NCBI RefSeq assembly: GCF_029784155.1
Contig: NC_073692.1
Coordinates: forward strand, 428,091,324-428,155,323
Reading direction: 5' to 3'
DNA length: 64,000 nucleotides
DNA from: Uranotaenia lowii
Taxonomy: Eukaryota > Arthropoda > Insecta > Diptera > Culicidae
Shown: positions 28,037-42,383 of the stretch, in pieces
Layout: each line of letters begins with the position of its first letter
How positions within the stretch are numbered: the first letter of the stretch is position 1
Program-made: the position numbers and the translations under genes
The notes under the pieces: generated by a model
Database searches by the model: none
The model's input: the letters and a program-made list of their open reading frames with translations, nothing else
Told to the model about the DNA's origin: nothing

Positions 28037-28126
28037 ATTCGAAACATCATATTGAGACGAGGTACTCCTCTAGACATTATAAGTGACCAAGGTACTTATT
28101 TCAAAGGAGCATGTAATAATAGTTAA
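28037..28126 (+). pseudogene. BEL/Pao-type integrase fragment
   Basis: A 29-codon open stretch contains RRGTPLDIISDQGTYFKGA, the pattern around the second catalytic Asp of retroelement integrases (RRGxPxxIxSDxGTxFxGA), in the form usual in BEL/Pao elements. It stops at 28126 and no other part of an element was recognised nearby, so it is a short dead fragment. Confidence 0.65.
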
Positions 28127-28479
28127 TGCAACACTCGGTCTGTATGACAGCAGTCAAAGACTTAAATAAATAAATAAATAAGCAAGCATATACGATGATG
28201 TTAATCAAAACCGATTAATTGCCTAGTTCACCACCTCTGAAACGAAATGGTCTTTTAACTTTCCTGCTACGGGAGAATCTGAGAGAGGTTAAAAAGATTT
28301 TGATTGACGTACCTACCTCCAAAACAACGCCTTCCAAGTGACGAAATTCTATGGAATGCCCTAGTCGAAATTAGGTATACGTAATTGTTAATGTTTATTG
28401 TTAGGAGTACGTGAGCCTGTCAGTTGTAAACTATAGTTCAGGTTAAGGATATGTCAATATCGTAAATTTTAGACCTTTG

Positions 28480-28960
28480 ATAACCTATGTTCCTGTCGAC
28501 GACGAAAAAATGTCAGCTATGACACCGAACAGTTTTCTCCAGAATTCATCATCAGCCTGTAAGCTACTCGTGGCAAAGTTCACAAGCCATTGCCAACATG
28601 TTTTGAAAAAGATGAATAGCATAAACCTCGCCCGTTCCACCATGGTTCGGTTCAACCTTTCCACCAGTCCATTTTACTCCGGCGTGTATTCCGTCGTTGT
28701 TTGATAACGGATTCCCCGATGACGCAGACGATTTTGAAGTTGCTTGTTGATAAATTCCTTGCCATTGTCCGTTTTCACCTTTTTGACCGTTTGGTTTGCT
28801 GATTTTTCCTGCTGGAAATAGTTGAAAACTCTACGAGACTTATCGTCAGTAAAAATCCGGTAGTAACGGCTGCCACCGAGCGATTTATTGCTCTAACGAC
28901 TGCATTTCGGGGGACCACAATCACGCTTAGAAGCGTGGGGATAATTAACGATTGATGCAT
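28480..28960 (-). pseudogene. Ty1/copia-type integrase fragment, disrupted
   Basis: Read on the minus strand, three frames together give copia integrase landmarks in order: a CGP motif, SLGGSRYYRIFTDDKSR (first catalytic Asp in TDD), KTDNGKEF (second Asp), GIRYQTTTEYTP, and NGLVERLNRTMVERAR holding the catalytic Glu. In-frame stops interrupt it before NGL and near the N-terminal end, with further frameshifts after MVERAR. It is a decayed copy upstream of amylase A and is unlikely to be active. Confidence 0.75.
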
Positions 28961-29201
28961 CTTAGACGACTATCTTTTCGGAATAGATTTGATAAGCTAA
29001 ATATATCAAGATTTCACGGGAAAACACGAATTTCGTAGCGCATGATAAGATTATCGAGTAATGAGAGTCAATAAACAATTATACACACTACACAGCAATC
29101 TGTCACTGTTTATAATAGTAGCAAATACACCATCACCTCATACAATAAAATCGCTTATCGTTAGCAGACCAATTCTAATAAATATTCGCTTAATCAATTA
29201 T

Positions 29202-29227
29202 TGATAACCATCTGGCACCTATAAATA
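29202..29227 (+). promoter_or_regulatory. GATA site and TATA box of amylase A
   Basis: TGATAA at 29202-29207 precedes TATAAATA at 29220-29227. A second GATA site (CTTATCG, 29154-29160) lies further up, and an arthropod initiator-like TCAGT follows at 29256-29260. Amylase B has the same order of GATA site and TATA box. Gut GATA factors drive many insect digestive genes, so midgut control is a reasonable inference. Confidence 0.55.
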
Positions 29228-29265
29228 AAAACGTTTTGGACCACCTACGAGTTGCTCAGTTCTAG

Positions 29266-30941
<1,676 letters not shown>

Positions 30942-31024
30942 ATACTGACCAAAAAATTGGATTACTGACATTGTGGGACGTGGTTCACTGTCAAAAAAAT
31001 AATTCTATGTTCTACACCAGCTGA

Positions 31025-31034
31025 AATAAATAAA
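31025..31034 (+). terminator. polyadenylation signal of amylase A
   Basis: Overlapping AATAAATAAA about 85 bp after the stop codon of amylase A. Confidence 0.75.
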
Positions 31035-31388
31035 AATGAGTTGAAGCTTTTACTGACTATTTTTTTACGTTGGAAATTCTTTTTATAAATGACTAAAGAA
31101 AGCTCCTGTTTCTTGTTTGAATAACAGCTCAATCAACCTGCATTCAAAGCTTCAATATATACTTATAATACGACCCTTTAATCACTATCTTCCTTATAGC
31201 TTGAAACTGGTTATTGCGGCATTTGACTGATTTTTAATGTAATGAAGTTTGGGAAATGTTTGAATGTGTAAATATTATCTAATATTTTTCTTTCGTAAAA
31301 ACAGATCAGTTATTCTCCTACATTGATCTAGTAGAACATTCACCACTAAGCTACAAAAACTGAAACCAATAACAATACATTTAAAATT

Positions 31389-32110
31389 AGGAAAAAAGCT
31401 AAATTTGGATCCATTCAATTCAATACTTCTTTTACCATCTGGAAAACGCCTTTTCTTGAGGTTGACCCAAATTCTTTGAAAATTGGTATTTTAGTCGAAG
31501 AAATATCAAGCCCCTTTGGAATCGATCGGTACCCCCTACTCTATTTTTTTTTTAACTTAAAATTTACATGAGTTTACTCTCTGGAGCCACCGCCTTTTCA
31601 ATTCCTACTCTTAAAGCTATATAATAATTCAATATAGCAAAAAAGCTCTATTTAAATTCAAACAACACTTTTGCAACCATCTGGAACAGGGCTGATCTTA
31701 TTTCTAACCTAAATTGAAGATTTATAGAATATTTATGCAAAACTGAGTCCCTTCCAAATCAGTCGTGACCCGCATCAGATGTACCAAACCTAGCAGTGGA
31801 ATCAAGTCCACAGCTTTTTTTTTGGAATTTAAATTACTCTCTGGAGCCATCACTCAGTCATTTAATTTGTAGCCCATGTGTTTCGACGACGCATCATGAC
31901 CGCCATAGGTCTTTCCTTTCACAAAACATCCTCTTATTTTCTTTCTCCTGTTCAATCTTATCAAACGAAGATTACTTGAAATTTGAAAAAAACGTAAACA
32001 ATATATTTGCAAATGCTGTGCGTAGAGGGTTTTTTAAACTAAACTGAGAATCAACAAGGTTTCTCTCTGGAACCACGACCATTTTTTCACTGGATTGGAT
32101 CTTATTTTGT
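31389..32110. repeat. degenerate tandem repeat, unit about 230-260 bp
   Basis: The motif CTCTGGAGCCA (or CTCTGGAACCA) occurs at about 31578, 31838 and 32064. The preceding AAAAAGCT...ACCATCTGGAA segment recurs at about 31392 and 31640. These give two to three diverged copies of one unit downstream of amylase A. No coding frame was recognised. Confidence 0.6.
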
Positions 32111-34860
32111 TGGTCCTATTCTTGTGTACATTAGACCCAAGAATAGACCACAGATACAGGTGCTCTAAATCATGGGCGGCCGAGATGTTTACCAAAATTA
32201 TTTTGAAGTTAGCGGACAGCAGAAATTGAATTTCTTTAAGAAAGTTTCACATTATAGATCCGTCAGTCGGCACATTGAAGTTCAAAAATATTAGCATTTT
32301 CCAGTCTTTAGGATTCAAAAACAGTATGGAACGCGGGCCAAATGGATTTTGACTATTGAAGACCTCCGAATTTATGCAAACGTTTTTTTTTTGGTTTAAA
32401 AAGCCCACAGAGGTGGATACATTACGCGAAATTTTCATTAAAAATTCAATTTTTGCTGTCCGCTAGCTTAAAAATAAGGCAATTTTGGTTAAAATTTTGG
32501 ACACCCATGATCTAAACAGTATCATAGATTGAACTTTTAAATTTGTTAGTGGTTTTATTCAGATATTTGTGTGAAAATCCATCAAGTGCTTAACCAGATT
32601 GACTCCAATGAAGGTGTCCATCGATCAAAGTAGGCTTTACGGGGGTGCGCATAAAATATGTGAAATTAGATTTCTACAACCAACTTCTGAATCCTGGCCA
32701 TCACACAAATTAAAAACACAAATCATAATCAAAGTTTCAAATCAATGCGTTTTCCGGTAAGTCATTAATAAATCATCCAAAATTATGTTCCTTATTCTGA
32801 ACTAAAAATTCGCTTGAAAATAAATTTACAAATATGAATCAATATTTCCGTTACTCCAGCAAACGAATATGATTAAAAAAAATTCGAATTAAACCATAAT
32901 ATAAACCTTAAGCTTTAAGAATGAGTGCATGTAAAAAAATAACACAAAAAATATAACACCAGATTAAAAAAAAAAAAATTATTCAAACCAATATAATATC
33001 AGGTCGAAAATTAACCATGATTATAAATAAAAGAGAACAAAGAATTAAAGAGCTTATTTTGACAAATTTTGGAGCGTTGAGTTTTATCTATCAGCTTTTG
33101 TTTTCGAAATATCTTAAAAAAAGGTAAAATTCTTTAAAAAAAATTTGTACTCTTTTTATGCAAAACTGAAGCACATTAGAGATATTATAGAAACATAAAT
33201 TTTTGACTCAATGATAAACTTTCCCGAAGACTGCGAGTATTGACTTATGTGAAAAAAATTATTGAAGCTTTCTTTTTGTAAATTTTTCCCAAACCTAAAA
33301 AAATGAGGACTTAAGTTTTCATGTAAATTCATTAGCTTACAAGACACTTTGATCAGATTTACTAAAAACTAATCAGTTATTAAAGCACCAATCATCTTAA
33401 TTTACATTTATTTTCTTAATTTACAAGTTTAGGGTTGATTTTAAAATTTCGCTGTACTATCTTGAATTTGAAAATATATTTAATCACGACTAGAATACTA
33501 GAAATATCAACTATCGATCAGAAATTTCCATTTTGAACTTAACAGATTTTTTTTTAAAAAAACATAGATAACTGATAATTAAATTTAATGTATAAAAAAG
33601 AGAAAAAATGAATATTAAATAAAATTATCAAGTACAGGTTAAATAGTTTAAAATTCTAAGCTCTGAACTTTTATTTTACAGTAAGTTGAGATATTAGTTC
33701 CTGGAAAGGACAAAAGGTATAATCTCTGTTTTTCTTATTAAAAATTAAGATTTATACGCTTGAAGAAGATTATATTTTAAGAATACAAAAATTTAGAATT
33801 GAAAAACATAGAAACACTCATCAAAAATATTACAAAAAATCAAAAAGTTTGACTATAAATTCTGGCAAATTTATTTAAAAATCAAAACAAAATATTAAGA
33901 TGAAAAAGATAAGTTTTTAAATATTTTTTGTTTAATAAAATCGTCGAACCATTTAAAAATAAATTTATAGAATTCAACTGGTAACTCAAGAGAACAATAC
34001 ATTAGTGCTTATTTTTTAATGACTGATTTGGTAGATTTTGACGTCCTGAACTCATATCTTTCGTCAAATTTTATCAATCAACTCAAATTTTGCTAATATG
34101 GAGTTTATAAGCTTAAAAGTAAATCAGTTTTGAAAAAAAGTTTCCGAATTTGTTACTTCATTAGATTTAGAATGAATACTTTAATGATGATCCCAGTTTA
34201 GTCAAAATTTGGAAAGATATTATTACAAGTACTTCTGATCTTACTGAAAAAAGAAAATAAAAAAGGTTTAATTTTATTTAACAAATTTTTTGAAACCTGC
34301 AAAACGATTTGATTTACTTAAAAAAATAACCAAAATTCTATTTAGTTTGAAACTAATAAACATTCATTAAAATTCTCTTCTGATACAGAATGGGGTAATC
34401 AAAAAAGAAAACTTCTATCACTTTTATTTTTGCAAATACCTTGCTGTCTTGGAGAAAGTTGATAAATAAAAACCTTTATTTTAAAATTTGTTGCAATGTT
34501 TTAAAGTTTTGTCAAAAAGTTAGAAGTTTCTTAAACGATTTTGACTTATTTTTAAAAGTTATTTTTAAAATCCAAAATTTATAGAAAAAATCATTGCATA
34601 TTTGAATTCAGGGCATCCAGAGTAATCAAAAGAAGCTCTCAAATTATTTGCACTTCGGAAAAACTTGGCTTTGTGCATTTAAATAAAAGAACAAAAAATA
34701 AAATGTAGTTCAAAATTCGTTTCTTGAAGAATGTTTGATATCAGCATAACATTTGTACTACTAATTTCTTGATAAATACTTCCTAATTCCTAATTACCTA
34801 TTCTTAGGACGAGGAAGTGTTTCTGTGTGTCAAGATTTTAGTTTCAATACAGAACAATTA
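32111..34860. other. AT-rich intergenic DNA between the amylases
   Basis: Very AT-rich with no open frame above about 65 codons and no recognisable element. Confidence 0.55.
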
Positions 34861-34861
34861 T

Positions 34862-35859
34862 CAACTTATAAGGATTGTATCCCATTTACCCGAAAACCAT
34901 TGCCCAGAATGAATTTTTCCCAGAATGACAAATACCCGAAATCAAACCCCAGAATGAACCATTTCCCAGAAAAAAATTCCCCAGAATGCACCATTTACCA
35001 GAAATTTTTTTCCCAGAATGGACCATTTCCCAGATTTTTTTTCCCCAGAATGGAACATTTACCAGAATGGCACAAATCCCAGATTTTTTGCCCTAGTATA
35101 TTTATTTGTTTTTTTTTTCTAATGAATTCTTGAATATTTCATATGATTCGAAATTAATATTTTCAAAATGATTTTTTAAATGAAACTACGACTTTGAAAT
35201 TTTCCAACTAAATTTATTTTAGAACCAATATTGTGATTTGTTTATGGTTTGGGTACTTTAATTGATTCAATGCTTACCATGGTCCTTTAAAAAACCGTTT
35301 TGGTATCCGAATCCTCACGCTGCGCGTTCGAACTTGAAAGACGTTTTGTCCTTCACGCTGTCGCGTGGCGGACGGGGCTAAGGGATCACCCCTAGCTTTC
35401 ACGCAGACCTAGGAAGCTCCGGCAGACCTAGACCAATGTCTTAGGGCCGCCGCTTCCGACGGCGGGTCGGCGGCCTCCTCGGATTTGGGAGCTTCGGCGG
35501 CTTTGTGCCGCCTCAACCCCTTCATCCTCGTTGGTTGCGGCCTTGCCGCAAAAGAATAAAGTTATGAAACCCCATTTTTTTGTAACAATTCCTTTTTTTT
35601 AAATAATTTCTAGTAAGGATAAATGTTTTCAATTTTCTGGGAAATGGTCCTTCTGGCGAAAAAATTTCTGGTACATGGTTCATTCTGGTGAAAAAATTTC
35701 TGGGAAATGGTAAATTCTGGCAAAAAATTTTCTGGGGAATGGTTCGTCTGGGGAAAAAAAATTCTGGGGAATGGTTCTTTCTTACGATTGGAATTCTGGG
35801 GATTTTTCATTGTGGGCAATGGTTTTCGGGTAAATGGAGTATGTACAACCACTTATAAG
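34862..35859. mobile_element. 1-kb inverted-repeat (foldback-like) element with CCCAGAATG subrepeats
   Basis: A perfect 24-bp inverted pair lies at 34883-34906 and 35813-35836 (core CATTTACCCGAAAACCATTG). Both arms continue inward as irregular arrays of short subrepeats: CCCAGAATG / CCATTTCCCAGAA on the left and their complement on the right, and outward through an ACTTATAAG-like match. The arms (about 230 bp each) are made of the same diverged unit in opposite orientation, as in foldback elements. The centre (35288-35565) is GC-rich. The open frames in the arms are products of the subrepeats, not genes. Confidence 0.75.
35288..35565. other. GC-rich core inside the foldback-like element
   Basis: About 280 bp with GC content far above the flanks, rich in CGGCGGCC, CCTCACGCTGCG and TCACGCTGTCGCG words, with local inverted pairs such as GCCGCCGC / GCGGCGGC-like words. 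No reading frame or polymerase III box was recognised. Its composition suggests an origin separate from the surrounding AT-rich arms. Confidence 0.5.
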
Positions 35860-36908
35860 TGCCAAAAGTAATCATGAACTAAATCCCGCCGGAGGCGATC
35901 CAATTTTCTGACGCGTTTGAAAACCCTTATTTTGTTCTACGGTAAATTCTTTACTTCATCTGAAAACTGTACTTCGAAAAAATCTCCATGGGAGGGTTAA
36001 AACCCCTAACCCCGCCCCCCCGTTCGCACGGCCTTGGGTGAAATCATACGAGGAGGATCTTAAAACATCTAACGGTGAGAACAAATTTGAATTAAAGCGA
36101 AAATTACTATGATGAGTTAAATATGCGACATCCGAAGGATTTCGCTTGATTGGAGATGATCAATTTTCGCTCTGCAGCCCAGAAAAATAAAATACGATTC
36201 TCAAATCGTGTCAAACTGCAGCAATTTTAGAAAAAAATCAAAATCGAACTGGCAGATCTACAGCCAGCTATTTTTCATTGACAAGTATCGCCTAGATTTT
36301 CCGAAGAAGATCGAGGAAAAAAATGTTGAAAAATTCGATATCTTGTATGAACTTGGATCAGGAATCGTGCCATAACGACAAAACTCTCGTGGAGTGATAA
36401 AAAGTCTACGATACCATTTTTGCGGAAGGAGTAAAACCTGCTAGAATGCTTCAAGTTTTTTTAAAGGTAAAACTCCATGAAATAAAGAACGTCATTAGGA
36501 AAGGTAGTTTTGTAAAATGGGCGGTTCAAAGTGTGGAATGTACAGATAGCGCACGTGTCGCCCAAAAATTAAATGCACCTCGCACGCATTTTTCAAGTTT
36601 GAAAATATTGAATAAGTTTTTTAGGATTATCTGAAGTAGGGATTTTCATAACTTTGCATCTATTTTCACTAGACTTTTCTCGCTTTTTTCCAATTGATTA
36701 GTTTTTTTTAAGTATCATATTAAAGTGATATTTTTGACGATTTAGATTTTTTCTTATACACAGTTGAGCTAACATATTGTTTTTATTACGTACTTTATAT
36801 GAATCGAGCATAACATGTTTAATGACTAACAACTTTTCGAACGTAAGCCATCTAAGCACCTTTCAATCAAAGCCCATTGGGTAGTATTGGCGCTATTTAA
36901 TCTTCCAA
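35860..36908. other. upstream flank of amylase B
   Basis: No gene recognised. Contains the inverted partner (35886-35950) of the GC-rich motif at 24280-24322, and a short 62-codon frame at 36446-36634 with no known similarity. Confidence 0.5.
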
Positions 36909-36939
36909 TTGATAAGCCCAATCAGATCTTTGTTATAAA
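36909..36939 (+). promoter_or_regulatory. GATA site and TATA box of amylase B
   Basis: TTGATAAG at 36909-36916 and TATAAA at 36934-36939. An initiator-like TTGCAGT places the likely start near 36965, 31 bp after the start of the TATA box, which is the usual distance. Confidence 0.65.
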
Positions 36940-37013
36940 CCGTTTCGGCCCATTACAACTTTGCAGTCTGCAGTAAACGTTTTCTCCCCAAAGGAGGGTC
37001 GAAAACTTCCGCG

Positions 37014-38613
<1,600 letters not shown>

Positions 38614-38615
38614 GT

Positions 38616-41600
38616 TCACATTGATACCCAATTAAGTTCTTCAAAAACATCACAGTTATAGGAACACCACATATCGGCACAAAGCTTAGAACAGAAGAGA
38701 AGGCTGAACGGTAAAATCCTGTTGTATTTTCGCCTGAAACAAAATTTCAGTATTGAATAAATTTGAATAAATCGTTTGTATGCTCCAAAATTACCTTTTA
38801 AACAGAACCAGAACACATTCCAAAAAAATAAGCTTCGAACATGGAAGACTGCCACACCGGGTGATGGGGCCGTTTGCCAGAACCTTGTCCAAGCCGCAGG
38901 GTAACCAGTGGTCCGGAATCTTAAATGAGTTGCAGATTCGCAGACACGTTTCCAGTAGGGTTGATGGGCTGTTGGTCACCTTCGCACGATGACTTAACGT
39001 CACATCCGATGGAAAGCTGAGATGGCGAGCGACTTTTTCACAGTTGATAAGCTGAAAGCGGTTGAGCGGTTTGTGCGAACTGTTGAGTTTACGAAAACAT
39101 TACAAACTTTGTTCACATTGAATGGATTGACGATGTCATGTTTCGATAACTTCAAAGCAAAAACTTATTCAATTTTCTCATTTTGATTCATAATGGAAGA
39201 AACTTTTCTTTTCTACTTTTTAGTTGTTGTAGGATTGAAATTTTCATTTTAAAAACATGTTTTTTGCAACAGTTATTTATGGAATTGCGCAATATTATCA
39301 AACATTCAAAAATGACAAAAAAGACAAAAATGACAATAATCACAAAAATGACAAAAATGACAAAAATGACAAAAATGACAAAAATGACAAAAATGACAAA
39401 AATGACAAAAATGACAAAAATGACAAAAATGACAAAAATGACAAAAATGACAAAAATGACAAAAATGACAAAAATGACAAAAATGACAAAAATGACAAAA
39501 ATGACAAAAATGACAAAAATGACAAAAATGACAAAAATGACAAAAATGACAAAAATGACAAAAATGACAAAAATGACAACAATGACAAAAATGACAAAAA
39601 TGACAAAAATGACAAAAATGACAAAAATGACAAAAATGACAAAAATGTCAAAAATGACAAAAGTGACAAAAATGACAAAAATGACAAAAATGACAAAAAT
39701 GACAAAAATGACAAAAATGACAAAAATGACAAAAATGACAAAAATGACAAAAATGACAAAAATGACAAAAATGACAAAAATGACAAAAATGACAAAAATG
39801 ACAAAAATGACAAAAATGACAAAAATGACAAAAATGACAAAAATGACAAAAATGACAAAAATGACAAAAATGACAAAAATGACAAAAATGACAAAAATGA
39901 CAAAAATGACAAAAATGACAAAAATGACAAAAATGACAAAAATGACAAAAATGACAAAAATGACAAAAATGACAAAAATGACAAAAATGACAAAAATAAC
40001 AAAAAAATACAAAAATTACAAAAAATGACAAAAATTACAAAATTACAAAAATGGCAAAAATAACAAAAATGACAAAAATAACAAAACTGACAAAAATAAC
40101 AAAACTGACAAAATTGACAAAAATGATAAATATGACAAATTTATAATTTAAATCCAAACCTACTTATTATTATCGGCTTTTAACGATCTAAGGTTTTACT
40201 TGAGGAAGACCACAGAAATTGGTAGAAACATCGAGCATTTCAAATAAAAAGTTGTTTAATCAAAATCTTTGACTGTAAAAAGCCGAAAATATAATTAGTC
40301 CATTGGATTTTTTCTAATTTAAGTATATCAGAATCAATAGTATATAATTTGGATAATTTTAATTGGAAAAGTTCTTCCTGTTCCTGTGTTCCGGATGTCT
40401 CTGCGTTCTCTGCTCCATGGTAGGCCCAACCACTTTGTGTTTTTGATCATTTTAATGTTAAATTATTAAAGACATGAACAACAAGAAGAATAATAAGATA
40501 CTTTTATTATTCTTTGGGACTCAGACTTAAGTTCTGGCTATGGAAGTACGATAAGTGCTTAGTGAAGTCGCGAATGCCATATAGATGGTAAACGACTATA
40601 ATCGAAACAAAAAAAATCCCTCCTTGTCACGGAAGAAGAGTTGAGTATAGAATATTTCATGGCCTTAGATATGTTCTATAGTTCATAGAATCTATTCACA
40701 TAAAAAAATGTAAATAGCACTAACTACATATTAACAGTTACTGTAAATTTCAATAAATGCGAATAGTTAGCTCATGCCTAATACTTTTGTCTAACAGGGT
40801 ACATCATATTTTGATTTCGCTGAGGTTCCGATTTATTTCCGTGTTGAAGTTTTTCTAAAACGATTTTTTAATCAAATAAATACTCACCCTCTGAAATCCG
40901 TAGAAGTGTACAAGCTGTAGTCCGGGGGCAAATATTTCTCCAGCACTAAAGGGTAGTGACTCAGTGGTAAATTGTTGAATAGTCTCACCAGTTTCGGAGT
41001 GCCTTCGTTCATCAAATTGGGAAGCAGAAACAGATTACACCGTTCTGCCGATATAAACTCCAGCTGAGGCAATGTGAAGATCTTGGTGGGAATCTCTAGA
41101 AGACCGTAATTTTCATCCAGCAAAAGTTCTTTCAACTCAACACAATTCGCTAGTTCGATTGGAATGACGGTTAATTTGTTCCTGGCCAGTTCTAAGCATT
41201 CTAGCTTTGCGAGTTCGCCCATTTCTTAAAAGAGACAATTTGTGTTAAGTAGATTCGTTTGGGCGACTCACGATTCATATACCTTTCGGTAAACAGCTTA
41301 GTTGATTATCGTTGAGCTTAAGCCGCGTCAGGTTGCGTAGCTGTCCGAATGTATTCGGCAGGATTTCCACACTATTTTGTGACAAATCTAAGAATTCCAA
41401 ATTACGGAGATTCGAAAATTGTTCCGGAACAGTCCTGATGAGGTTTCCGGCGAGACTCAGAAAGGTGATTTGTGTCATCTCTTCACAGAACCACACTGGA
41501 ATGTCGGGAATAAAATTTTCTTTGAGATAAACTTCAACGAACTGGTTCTGACATTCTCTAAGTACTTCCGGCATGCGTCGGAAATCCCGATAGCTCCAAT

Positions 41601-41763
41601 GCAGTATCGCGCTGCTTCCCATGATGGCACCGGAATCGACCTTAACGATTTGATTAAGAATCTTACACTGACCATTGTGTATCCGTTTCATGAGAGAAAA
41701 AATTGCATAATTTGCGCAAACGCACGGAAATCGAACAGCTTTGAAGTCGTGTTTGGCGCACAT
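38616..41763 (-). CDS. leucine-rich-repeat protein with Cys-rich C-terminal domain
   Basis: Four exons: 41763-41283, 41224-40888, 39079-38795 and 38733-38616. All three junctions have GT-AG ends and consistent phases (1, 2, 2), giving 406 aa. ATG at 41763 is the first after an in-frame TGA; MKRIHNG at residue 25 is an alternative start. Residues about 74-230 hold roughly seven LRRs of about 23 residues (for example LEFLDLSQN, LTRLKLNDN, LECLELARN). After a linker, residues 310-406 form a domain with C334, C348, C353, C361 and two CX3C pairs (C382/C386, C391/C395), possibly metal-binding. The layout of LRRs followed by such a domain resembles cytosolic LRR1- or LRRC58-type proteins, often Cullin adaptors; this is an inference. 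No signal peptide or membrane segment is evident. Intron 2 (1.8 kb) contains a 9-bp satellite array. Confidence 0.8.
38757..38771 (+). terminator. polyadenylation signals of amylase B
   Basis: Two AATAAA hexamers (38757-38762 and 38766-38771), about 145 bp after the stop. Both lie in intron 3 of the convergent LRR gene, so the amylase B 3' UTR runs antisense across that gene's last coding exon. Confidence 0.7.
39311..40140. repeat. second 9-bp satellite array, in intron 2 of the LRR gene
   Basis: About 90 units of TGACAAAAA, the same monomer and orientation as the array at 1-16440. It starts in degenerate units (AAAGACAAAAATGACAATAATC) and decays at the right into TAACAAAAA, TGACAAAAC and GGCAAAAA variants, without the TGACAAATA higher-order blocks. 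The long open frames across it are repeat artefacts. Confidence 0.95.
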
Positions 41764-42383
41764 GGGACTCAAATCTCATACAACGGCGACGGTCAACCAT
41801 CAAAAATGGCAAACGGACTGACCAACTGACACATGCAAAGTATCTAAAGGTTATTTTTAAATCACAGTTGTTGCGCGCCAATACGCGCACAAGCAGCGAC
41901 TTTTATTCTACAAAACAGATTCGTCACGTGAGTGGAAAGATGATGATGAGATGTTGTTCACATTTTTTGTAGGTCAGTTTGAGATCCTACTCGAGAACTC
42001 AAGGTCATGACCGTGGGATTTTGACCGCTCTTTTCGTTTTATTATTGTCATCACACACATAAATATTGGGTCCTATACCTTCAGCCAAAGGAATTTCTTT
42101 CGTCAAAACTGACCTACACCGATGAGTATGCTCTCTTTAGTTTATTATTTCATAGTCTTTTTTGATTTACATCTAAATAGAAATGAATGCAAAATGGAAC
42201 AAATAAAATAAACAAGCACTGAAATATGATATGGCAATAATATACGGGATGACGACCGAAATGATACAATATATTTTATTATGTTTAGGATGTAAGAATA
42301 AGTAACTTGCGCGATTTTCGTGTTTCTTTTTCTGTGTGTTTTTTTTTTTTTTTTTGTTATCTTTCGAGGTTTTTCATAAGGCA
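41764..42383. other. intergenic between two minus-strand genes
   Basis: About 620 bp. It should hold the promoter and 5' UTR of the LRR gene (near 41770-41950) and the 3' UTR of the next gene, including AATAAA-type signals on the minus strand near 42200. A T17 tract lies at 42339-42356. Confidence 0.5.

Noticed and set aside
34825..35852. Frames of 102 and 80 codons rich in Pro, Arg, Asn and Phe
   Set aside because: They arise from the CCCAGAATG subrepeats of the inverted-repeat element and mirror each other on opposite strands.
41312..41829. Plus-strand frames opposite the LRR gene (72 and 136 codons)
   Set aside because: They are antisense shadows of the LRR-coding exon, which has clear repeats and splice phases.
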